This document shows, in pieces, positions 1 through 4,573 of a DNA stretch of 8,182 nucleotides. Source of the DNA: an uncultured Pseudodesulfovibrio sp. (GTDB lineage Bacteria > Desulfobacterota > Desulfovibrionia > Desulfovibrionales > Desulfovibrionaceae); contig CAMYLL010000096.1 in assembly GCA_947259235.1 (NCBI GenBank), positions 1 to 8,182 of the forward strand, given 5' to 3'. Each line of letters starts with the position of its first letter. Positions within the stretch are counted from its first letter, which is position 1. Position numbers and translations under genes: made by a program. A model generated the notes under the pieces. It did no database searches. It was not told the origin of the DNA and worked only from the letters and a program-made list of their open reading frames with translations.

Positions 1-151
1 AATAATCTAAGCTGGACCGGATGGCGTCCTCGCCTTGACGGGTAGGCTCTCCGGCGTGAGCCCAATATTGATCATGCCCTAAACCGGCCTCGAAGAAAAG
101 CAAAAGAAAGTTCAAAAAGGCCTAAGCAATCACATTTCTTATTGTAGCTAG
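1..151. other. Left flank of the insertion sequence; no gene recognised
   Basis: This stretch has no convincing gene. The only bounded reading frame is a 22-codon minus-strand ORF (ATG at 75, stop at 7-9) with an in-frame stop directly upstream. It is too short to call without homology. The right part (about 100-145) is A-rich. Bases 148-151 are the left copy of the CTAG target duplication of the adjacent insertion sequence. Confidence 0.5.
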
Positions 152-163
152 TCGCCCCTTAAA
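152..163 (+). repeat. Left terminal inverted repeat of the IS5-family element
   Basis: TCGCCCCTTAAA matches the reverse complement of the right end (1597-1608) at 11 of 12 positions. Directly outside it lies CTAG at 148-151. Confidence 0.8.
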
Positions 164-181
164 TTCTCTCAACATTATGAT

Positions 182-208
182 TTTACATAACAACTCGCTC
201 GATAGAAT
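182..208 (+). promoter_or_regulatory. Possible promoter inside the left end of the insertion sequence
   Basis: TTTACA (182-187) and TAGAAT (203-208) resemble -35 and -10 boxes, but the 15-base spacing is short of the usual 17. Their position about 75 bases before the transposase start is reasonable for an element-borne promoter. This is a weak match by eye only. Confidence 0.25.
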
Positions 209-282
209 GTAGTGTTTTAGACCAGGAAATGTAGTGATCCGCAGAAACCCGATCGAATCGACGCAACACTTGGCGGGGGATC

Positions 283-1612
283 ATGAGAGCGAAACCGAAG
301 AAACAGCCACAAGGATCATTCCTCTATCCGGACCTCCTGGACCAACTCAATCCGAAGCACTCACTGCTCAAGCTGGCCAAGAGCATCTCCTGGGAACGAT
401 TCGAGGAGGAGTTCGCCGAGCTCTACAGCGCCCATGGCCGTCTGGCCAAGCCGCGCGGCTGATGGTAGGATTGATGCTCCTCAAGCAACTGGAGAACCTC
501 AGCGACGAACGGGTGGTGGAGGCCTGGACGCAGAATCCGTATTACCAGGCTTTCTGCGGAATGACGGAGTTTCAACGGAGTCTGCCCTGCGATCCTACGG
601 ACCTGGTCTATTTCCGTAAACGCATCGGCGAGGACGGAGCGCGGCTGATCTTCGAGGTTTCCGTCGAGCTGCACGGCAATGACGCCAAGGAGCGTGAAAT
701 CACGGTGGACACCACGGTCTAGGAGAAAAATATAACCTTCCCCACGGACGTGAAGCTGTTGACCAAGATCATCGAGGGCTGCCGCAGGATGCGAACAAAG
801 AGGGTGTTCAACTGCGCCGCAGCTTCAGGCGCACGCTTCCCAGGCTTCGGTTGAAGCGGATGAAGATGGCGCAAAAGGCGAAAAAGCTGCGCACCATGGC
901 CGGAGCCATGATCCGAGAGCTTCACCGCAAGCTGCCGAGTGAGGCTCTTGCCCGGCACCAGGAGCTTCTCGCCCTGTTCAAGCGAGTCAAGGATCAGAAG
1001 AGAAGCGACAAGAACAAGGTCTACAGCCTGCACGAACCCGACGTCCTCTGCATCGGCAAGGGCAAGGCGGGCAAGCCGTACGAGTTCGGGCGCAAGGCGT
1101 CCATCGCTGTCACGAAAACCACGGGCATCATCGTCGGGGCGATGAGTTTCAACGAGAACGTCTACGACGGCCACACGTTGCCGGATGTCCTCAAACAGTG
1201 CTGGACCATCACCGGGGTCTGCCCGACGGACGCCATTTGCGATCATGGCTACCGGGGTCTGGCGAAAGTCGGCGACACGGATATCCACACCCCCAACCCA
1301 GCGAAGAAGAAGGACTCGGCATACCAGCGCCGCAAGGCGAAACAGCGATTTCGTCGCCGTGCGGCCATTGAGCCTGTCATCGGTCATCTCAAGCACGATC
1401 ACCGCATGGTCCGGTGCTATCTCAAGGGCGCGGTTGGCGACGCCATCAACCTGTTCATGGCGGCAGCTGCGTTCAACTTCAGAAAGTGGATGCGGAAGCG
1501 GGGAGGATTTTTTTTGCGCTTCTGGCGTGCTTTCTCTTCGCCGAGGGCTCAAGCCGACGGCTGGAGAACTGCCCCACATAGGCTGGGAAATGGCTTTTTC
1601 AGGGGCGACTAG
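283..1612 (+). pseudogene. IS5-family DDE transposase, inactivated by two frameshifts and a nonsense codon
   Basis: The gene starts at ATG 283 after a G-rich ribosome-binding sequence and begins MRAKPKKQPQGSFLYPDLLD, the usual start of this transposase family. The frame breaks after CCG at 451-453, where one base is missing, and continues as RLMVGLMLLKQLENLSDE. A TAG at 720-722 replaces the expected Gln codon in the ITVDTTVQ motif. A second base is missing near 790, after which the frame resumes as ANKEGVQLRRSFRRTLP and runs to the stop at 1610-1612. Restoring the two bases gives exactly 444 codons. The catalytic DDE residues are visible: Asp in ITVDTTV, Asp in DAICDHGYRG and Glu in AAIEPVIGHLKHDHRM. 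Apart from the three point lesions the protein is intact end to end, so inactivation is recent or reflects sequencing error. The last codon and stop overlap the target duplication. Confidence 0.9.
1597..1608 (-). repeat. Right terminal inverted repeat of the IS5-family element
   Basis: Read on the minus strand this end is TCGCCCCTGAAA, with one mismatch to the left end. It overlaps the last codons of the transposase gene. The following CTAG at 1609-1612 is the right copy of the target duplication. Confidence 0.8.
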
Positions 1613-1865
1613 CTAGCTTGCGGCAACTCTTCATCTATAGCACAAAAGGTAACGCGCCTTGTGCGAAATCAACACTTGAGAGCTCTAATCATGTAACTTG
1701 AAGAGATGCCATGCCATAACATAAAGCCCGACCACAAATCACAAAAACATCAACAAAAAACAGACTATAAAAACAAAATTACTATTTCAACTCACTAGAT
1801 TATAAAAAATCGAATCCCCCCAAAAAATCACAATCAACATCGATTGTGACAACAATAGGAGGTGG
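1613..1865. other. AT-rich intergenic stretch without a recognisable gene
   Basis: The composition drops sharply, with long A/T runs around 1740-1830, compared with the GC-rich genes nearby. No ORF here is convincing. It contains two inverted repeats: GCACAA (1640-1646 region) against TTGTGC (1659-1664), and TCACAATC/GATTGTGA (1828-1849). The stretch ends at the broken end of the ABM-domain gene, so it probably arrived by insertion or deletion. Its own origin is not visible. Confidence 0.5.
1828..1849. repeat. Perfect 8-bp inverted repeat (possible operator or hairpin)
   Basis: TCACAATC (1828-1835) and GATTGTGA (1842-1849) are exact reverse complements around the 6-base spacer AACATC. The TCACA and TGTGA blocks recall CRP/FNR-family half-sites, but they are in the reverse order (TCACA outside-left, TGTGA outside-right) with wider spacing, so this is not a standard CRP site. 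It lies 16 bases from the broken end of the neighbouring gene fragment. A protein-binding site or a small hairpin are both possible. Confidence 0.4.
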
Positions 1866-1991
1866 CTAAAAGCGGATGCACCCCGCCTCGCCCCGGACCA
1901 GGGGAACCACATGGCGCAGCTCCTGCTCAAGGTCCGTTTCCCGGCCATCCCTGGCCGTCACCACCGCCGATACGTATACACGCTCGCTCAT
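1866..1991 (-). pseudogene. Truncated antibiotic-biosynthesis-monooxygenase (ABM) domain gene, N-terminal part only
   Basis: Reading leftward from ATG at 1991, after a strong purine-rich ribosome-binding site (AAGGAAGGAAG), this frame encodes 41 residues: MSERVYVSAVVTARDGRETD, then a helix LEQELRHVVPLVRGEAGCIR and F. This is the usual start of small YgiN-like ABM-domain proteins: a beta strand, a helix, then an EAGC-type motif, normally followed by Y-x-L. Family members are about 95-100 residues, so more than half is missing. The frame stops at TAG two codons after the EAGC motif, exactly where the AT-rich stretch begins. I read this as a gene cut by insertion or deletion rather than a natural small protein. 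The family recognition is by eye. Confidence 0.6.
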
Positions 1992-2161
1992 ACTTCTTCC
2001 TTCCTTGTCGTTTCATTTCCTTTGCACGGAACCGCCCCCGGGGCAGCCCCGTTCCCTGCATGCAGCCGGTATCAATCCTGCCATGCCGTTGCGCAAGCGT
2101 CGAAAAACCGCAGCTCGCAAATGCCGACCGCTCACGCCGAGTCACACCCGGGAGGAACAGC
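1992..2161. other. Intergenic region between the cytochrome gene and the ABM gene fragment
   Basis: No gene is seen. A short GC hairpin, CGGGG (2039-2043) with CCCCG (2047-2051), is partly extended by GGAAC (2028-2032) and GTTCC (2051-2055). It lacks a following T-run on either strand, so it is at most a weak terminator for the cytochrome gene. The ribosome-binding site of the ABM fragment sits just right of 1991. Confidence 0.35.
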
Positions 2162-2455
2162 CTAATCGCAGAACGCCCCGGAATCGGGTGGCTGTTGGGA
2201 GAGATAGCTGGCCGTGGCGTCCACCTGCCCGGCCGGGAGCTGGGCGCCCTTTTCCACCATCTTGGCCACGGTGGACTTCCAGGCGGTCTCGCTCTTGACG
2301 CCCAGGTTGAGGCAGATGCGCTTGGTGGAATGGCAACGCGAGCAGACCTGCTTGACGGTCCCGCCCATGTCTGCCGCACCGCACACGCCGGTCAGGGCAA
2401 AGAGTCCGGCGCAGACGCATCCGGCCAGATAATAACGAATTCGACGAGGCATCAT
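2162..2455 (-). CDS. Small exported monohaem cytochrome c
   Basis: This 97-residue protein starts at ATG 2455, chosen because GGAG stands six bases upstream; an in-frame ATG at 2467 has no such site. Residues 1-28 form a signal peptide: a basic start (MMPRRIR), a hydrophobic core, and a likely cut near GAA|DM. The mature part of about 70 residues holds one haem-attachment motif, CSRCH (residues 38-42), with His42 as one axial ligand and Met66 in AKMVEKG as a plausible second ligand. Cys48 and Cys96 are extra. The length and single motif fit a small class I cytochrome c acting as a periplasmic electron carrier; its redox partners cannot be told from the context. It is transcribed away from selC. 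The protein class is secure; the specific subfamily is not. Confidence 0.82.
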   Translation of the reverse strand: MMPRRIRYYLAGCVCAGLFALTGVCGAADMGGTVKQVCSRCHSTKRICLNLGVKSETAWKSTVAKMVEKGAQLPAGQVDATASYLSQQPPDSGAFCD

Positions 2456-2665
2456 GCGACTCTCCATTGCTTGCGCGGCCAACAGGCCACCTGTTCCCGG
2501 ACAAATGAAGCACTCATCATCCGGCATGCCGAAAACATCGTGACGATTCAATGATAATACGCCACCCCCTCTCAAAAGTATAGCCATCCCGCCCGGGGCC
2601 GAACCGTGGTCAAAACATTCCTCCTTGTCCGCCCGGCCCAAAGTTGCTACCTCTTTCCTTCAAAC
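2456..2665. promoter_or_regulatory. Divergent control region between the cytochrome gene and selC
   Basis: About 210 bases separate the divergent cytochrome gene and selC, and no gene is supported here. It should hold both promoters. A perfect 10-base palindrome, CGGCATGCCG, lies at 2522-2531 upstream of the cytochrome gene, and TATACT on the minus strand near 2577-2582 could be a -10 box for it, with no clear -35 partner. For selC, TTGTCC (2625-2630) and TACCTC (2648-2653) are spaced by 17 bases and would start RNA just before the mature 5' end at 2666. The -10 match is poor, so the promoter call is tentative. Confidence 0.3.
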
Positions 2666-2759
2666 GGAAGCGTTTCGTCACCGGTGTGGCGCTTGGTCTT
2701 CAAAACCAATGTGCGGGATAACACTCGCAGGCAGGTTCGACCCCTGTACGCTTCCGCCA
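2666..2759 (+). tRNA. selC: tRNA-Sec, anticodon TCA
   Basis: The gene folds as a selenocysteine tRNA. It has an 8-base-pair acceptor stem (GGAAGCGT 2666-2673 with ACGCTTCC 2748-2755), a discriminator G at 2756 and an encoded CCA at 2757-2759. The 5-pair T stem has loop TTCGACC (2736-2742). The anticodon stem TTGGT/ACCAA carries loop CTTCAAA with anticodon TCA at 2700-2702. A long variable arm (about 2710-2730) can form TGCG/CGCA. The 8-pair acceptor stem, long extra arm and UCA anticodon together are diagnostic, and the sequence closely parallels known bacterial selC genes. It reads UGA as selenocysteine with SelA, SelB and SelD, none of which are in this window. The gene is single, with its own terminator. 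Confidence 0.96.
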
Positions 2760-2762
2760 ATG

Positions 2763-3062
2763 TTAATAAAAATGCCGACCAGCAATGATCGGCACTTTTC
2801 TTTTTTGAGATTTCCCCAGCACTATCCCCAGCAGATGGCGTGAATCTTGGGGGGATTCCCCGCGCGTGTATACGACTCGTGAAACGAATTCCAAAACAAT
2901 CCGAACAAAGCCCCTAATGAACGGGCCAAACAAGCCGCCTAGCAATAGTCCCACAAAGACCTGGGAGCCTGTCGAGACATCTACAAACAACTCATCGTCA
3001 AAGACAATGAATACAAGGGCAAAGGCGGCAAACATTGTCCAAAGGATTTCTGCCTGAAGCAA
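2763..3062 (-). CDS. Small hypothetical membrane protein
   Basis: The frame encodes up to 99 residues. The first possible start is TTG at 3062; an ATG at 3035 (residue 10) is the alternative, and neither has a clear ribosome-binding site. The frame stays open upstream of 3062 without a usual start codon. Two hydrophobic segments are visible, about residues 7-22 (ILWTMFAAFALVFIVF) and 32-57 (GSQVFVGLLLGGLFGPFIRG onward), separated by an acidic loop DDELFVDVST. The C-terminal tail is basic. The tail runs through the selC terminator hairpin and the stop lies only four bases past the selC CCA end. The protein is not recognised. It is third in line on the minus strand, 50 bases after the exported six-cysteine protein gene, and may belong to the same transcript. 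Confidence 0.45.
   Translation of the reverse strand: MLQAEILWTMFAAFALVFIVFDDELFVDVSTGSQVFVGLLLGGLFGPFIRGFVRIVLEFVSRVVYTRGESPQDSRHLLGIVLGKSQKRKVPIIAGRHFY
2773..2806 (+). terminator. Rho-independent terminator of selC, possibly bidirectional
   Basis: TGCCGA (2773-2778) pairs with TCGGCA (2789-2794), followed by a T-rich run (2796-2806) on the plus strand. The other side is flanked by an A-run (2768-2772), so on the minus strand the same hairpin is followed by TTTTTATT. It could therefore also stop RNA coming leftward from the minus-strand accessory genes. Confidence 0.75.
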
Positions 3063-3111
3063 ACAGACTACCCAAACAGGAATGCTCGGCCTCTGACCCC
3101 ATAGAGGAATT

Positions 3112-3504
3112 TTATGGGAGATACGACTTCACCTTATCTGGACACATCTTCATTGCGGTATCGAGAGCCTCCTCTGGAGTTGAGTGCTCTACGCAGAACC
3201 ACTCTCCGCCAGAAGGGAACTCTTCCCTCGCAATAACAATAACAGCATTTCCCGTCCGAACCGTGATCGAATCATCATGACAGTTGGCAACAAACTCCTT
3301 CAGAGAAGTCTTTGTGACATCCAAATCAACGCATGCCACAAAGACTTTTTTCTCTTTTCCCCCGGCAAGATGATTTGTCCCCTTGCTCACTACAATACCT
3401 TCGATCTCTTCGCAGGAGAGGTATAGGTCGCATGCGAACGCCTGCATTGCGCAAACGAAAACGAGCAGTAAAGAGAGGGCAAAACAAGACAGTTTCTTAA
3501 TCAT
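3112..3504 (-). CDS. Exported six-cysteine protein of unknown function
   Basis: This 130-residue protein starts at ATG 3504, six bases after a GAGG ribosome-binding site; the frame is open to 3561 but nothing supports an earlier start. Residues 1-24 are a clear signal peptide (MIKKL, a leucine-rich core, AFA before Cys25). The mature protein of about 106 residues has six cysteines at 25, 31, 58, 75, 104 and 121, enough for three disulfides. Cys25 directly follows the signal, but AFAC is a poor lipobox, so a lipoprotein is less likely than a cleaved soluble protein. The gene overlaps the last codons of the upstream 3497-3958 gene, so translation is probably coupled. I do not recognise the family. 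Fold and partner are unknown. Confidence 0.72.
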   Translation of the reverse strand: MIKKLSCFALSLLLVFVCAMQAFACDLYLSCEEIEGIVVSKGTNHLAGGKEKKVFVACVDLDVTKTSLKEFVANCHDDSITVRTGNAVIVIAREEFPSGGEWFCVEHSTPEEALDTAMKMCPDKVKSYLP

Positions 3505-3958
3505 CCCAGTCCTCATAAATAATTGTGTAATCGACCTCAATGTTGTCTGAACCATGAGCAACCAACCGAATTTTCCACGTGACCGGAGTATCCTCGTCGC
3601 CGGTCAAATTGATCGAGTGTGAGGCCTGAGGAGGGCAGGCATAGCTTCCTTTGGACTCGCCGTTAACTTCGACCCAAACACCGGTCGTTAGACCGCCCCA
3701 TACACCTTTCAGCCGAAGATGGATCTGCTTACCTCCCTTAAACATGTGATACTCATGAGTGGATACAGTTTTATTAATATACCGTTTCGGATGCGGCCGC
3801 TCCGGCTCTTCCATGAACTCCTTTCCGGCCATGTCCTGGCATTTCTCGCACGCGTTGGGCTTGGGGTGGAGCGTCCAATAACAATCGCCTTTGGGATCAA
3901 ATCTGTCGGCCTGATTCGACCATTGATATTCGGCTTCTGCCTTTTTGAACTTTGCCAA
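3497..3958 (-). CDS. Hypothetical protein with a CxxC motif, faintly like a phage minor-head-protein tail domain
   Basis: The frame gives 153 residues from TTG 3958; an in-frame TGA lies eight codons upstream, so the start cannot be much earlier. The N-terminal half has Cys26 and a CEKC motif (37-40) followed by DMAGKEF and then RPHPK (54-58). This spacing recalls the C-terminal part of Mu-F-type phage minor head proteins (CxxC, then G, then HPxCRC), but the terminal CRC is replaced by KRY, so metal binding would be incomplete. Residues 68-150 alternate polar and hydrophobic residues and look like a beta-sandwich, ending in the acidic EDWDD. There is no signal peptide. It overlaps the exported six-cysteine gene (ATG inside its last codons), so the two are likely made together. 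The phage link is an inference from a short motif only. Confidence 0.65.
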   Translation of the reverse strand: MAKFKKAEAEYQWSNQADRFDPKGDCYWTLHPKPNACEKCQDMAGKEFMEEPERPHPKRYINKTVSTHEYHMFKGGKQIHLRLKGVWGGLTTGVWVEVNGESKGSYACPPQASHSINLTGDEDTPVTWKIRLVAHGSDNIEVDYTIIYEDWDD

Positions 3959-4134
3959 GCTTTCAGAATCCTGAATTCACACTACTGGCTTTTGTTCCCC
4001 GTGAACCCGGCCAGATCGATCTTAAAACCATGCCTTCCAATAGCTCCAGGACACAATTAGAGTTGGACGAACGAATCTCCATGAGCCAGGATGAGTTCAT
4101 GAAGACACTGATTATGGGATTCGGAAACAGGTAA
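3952..4134 (+). CDS. Small hypothetical protein, possibly a gene remnant
   Basis: An open frame of 60 codons starts at TTG 3952, which would overlap the start of the divergent minus-strand gene. In-frame ATGs at 4030 and 4081 are more likely starts, though none has a good ribosome-binding site. The C-terminal half, LELDERISMSQDEFMKTLIM, is charged and helix-like and looks protein-like. The main support is the neighbour: the stop at 4132-4134 overlaps the AAAGG site that would start the next plus-strand gene at 4145, the pattern of a coupled pair. The family is not recognised, and it may be the 3' remnant of a longer gene. Confidence 0.35.
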   Translation: MPSFQNPEFTLLAFVPREPGQIDLKTMPSNSSRTQLELDERISMSQDEFMKTLIMGFGNR

Positions 4135-4144
4135 AAGGTTCGCT

Positions 4145-4435
4145 TTGAAAAGAACAAACCTTCCCCCTTTCAAGCCGATGCTCCCCGGATGGGCCGCCTT
4201 TCTTCTCCAGACAGAGAAGCTATGGATAGCAATCATGGTGGTCGGCCTGATCCTCGGAATATGGGCGGTGGCCGTTTATCTCAATCTTCCCGAGGAGTCA
4301 CATGCTGTGTTGGGGCTAATCGCCGGGATGGCGGCTTCTGTGCTACTGCGGCCTGTTGTACGTCTTTTCCTGAAAGGAGCTAACTGGTTAGCCCTCAAGA
4401 AATACCGCCCCCACCCAATGAGTACCTATTTTTGA
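4145..4435 (+). CDS. Small two-segment membrane protein, unknown function
   Basis: The 96-residue frame starts at TTG 4145, six bases after AAAGG (4134-4138); ATG 4178 (codon 12) is a possible alternative. Two membrane segments are evident, about residues 26-46 (KLWIAIMVVGLILGIWAVAV) and 54-76 (AVLGLIAGMAASVLLRPVVR). The acidic loop NLPEES lies between them, and a basic tail (KKYRPH) suggests both ends face the cytoplasm. No catalytic motif is seen and the family is not recognised. It follows the small 3952-4134 frame by ten bases and converges on cstA, with a large palindrome between the two genes. Confidence 0.55.
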   Translation: MKRTNLPPFKPMLPGWAAFLLQTEKLWIAIMVVGLILGIWAVAVYLNLPEESHAVLGLIAGMAASVLLRPVVRLFLKGANWLALKKYRPHPMSTYF

Positions 4436-4450
4436 TCAAACGCCTGACTT

Positions 4451-4540
4451 GGCCCAAAGACTCTAAGCGAAACGTGCTTCCATCAATGTCGTCCTTCGGA
4501 GCCTCCAGAAGGAAGTCATTGTAGAAGCACGAAGTGGGCC
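4451..4540. repeat. Large imperfect palindrome between the membrane-protein gene and cstA
   Basis: CGTGCTTC (4473-4480) pairs exactly with GAAGCACG (4524-4531). Pairing then continues inward with few breaks: CAATG (4484-4488) with CATTG (4517-4521), TCCTTC (4492-4497) with GAAGGA (4508-4513), and GGA (4498-4500) with TCC (4504-4506). About 24 pairs form over 59 bases. An outer pair, GGCCCA (4451-4456) with TGGGCC (4535-4540), encloses this unequally. The palindrome lies about 43 bases past the cstA stop and 38 past the stop of the convergent gene, so it may end or stabilise one or both transcripts. There is no strong T-run (TTTCGCTT follows on the minus strand). A small mobile palindromic element is another possibility. 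Confidence 0.7.
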
Positions 4541-4573
4541 CTCCTTGCTTCCGAGAATAATCCACAGGCGGGA

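Larger units (their letters stand above)
152..1608 (+). mobile_element. IS5-family insertion sequence, complete ends, inactivated transposase
   Basis: The element is bounded by inverted repeats: the left end begins TCGCCCCTTAAA at 152 and the right end, read on the minus strand from 1608, begins TCGCCCCTGAAA (11 of 12 identical). CTAG stands on both sides (148-151 and 1609-1612), which fits the YTAR target and short duplication known for IS5-type elements. Because CTAG is palindromic and the neighbouring TAG bases also match, the exact ends could move by a few bases. The length of about 1.46 kb fits one DDE transposase gene plus short flanks. The single gene inside carries three inactivating changes, so this copy could move only with transposase from another copy. 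Confidence 0.88.

Noticed and set aside
7..75. 22-codon minus-strand ORF at the left edge
   Set aside because: It is very short, closed by stops on both sides, and has no recognisable product or ribosome-binding site.
454..462. Programmed frameshift in the transposase, or TGA at 460-462 read as selenocysteine
   Set aside because: The family normally has one continuous frame. Restoring one missing base joins conserved sequence on both sides, and no slippery sequence or stem-loop is apparent. The TGA appears only because the frame is shifted.
720..722. In-frame TAG in the transposase as a pyrrolysine or readthrough codon
   Set aside because: The family has Gln at this place (TVQ), so a CAG-to-TAG change explains it, and the same gene has two further frameshifts.
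2405..2430. Lipoprotein lipobox LAGC at cytochrome residues 10-13
   Set aside because: The hydrophobic core comes after this Cys rather than before it, so signal peptidase II processing there is not expected.
2162..2641. Longer start for the cytochrome gene at 2641
   Set aside because: The extra N-terminal part is not signal-like and covers the promoter region. The ATG at 2455 has a well-placed GGAG and gives a proper signal peptide.
4473..4531. Integron attC site
   Set aside because: The palindrome lacks the RYYYAAC and GTTRRRY core sites at its ends and no integron integrase is present.
4543..4560. Second attachment site matching the 3' end of selC
   Set aside because: Only seven bases (GCTTCCG at 4547-4553) agree with the selC end, which is no better than chance.
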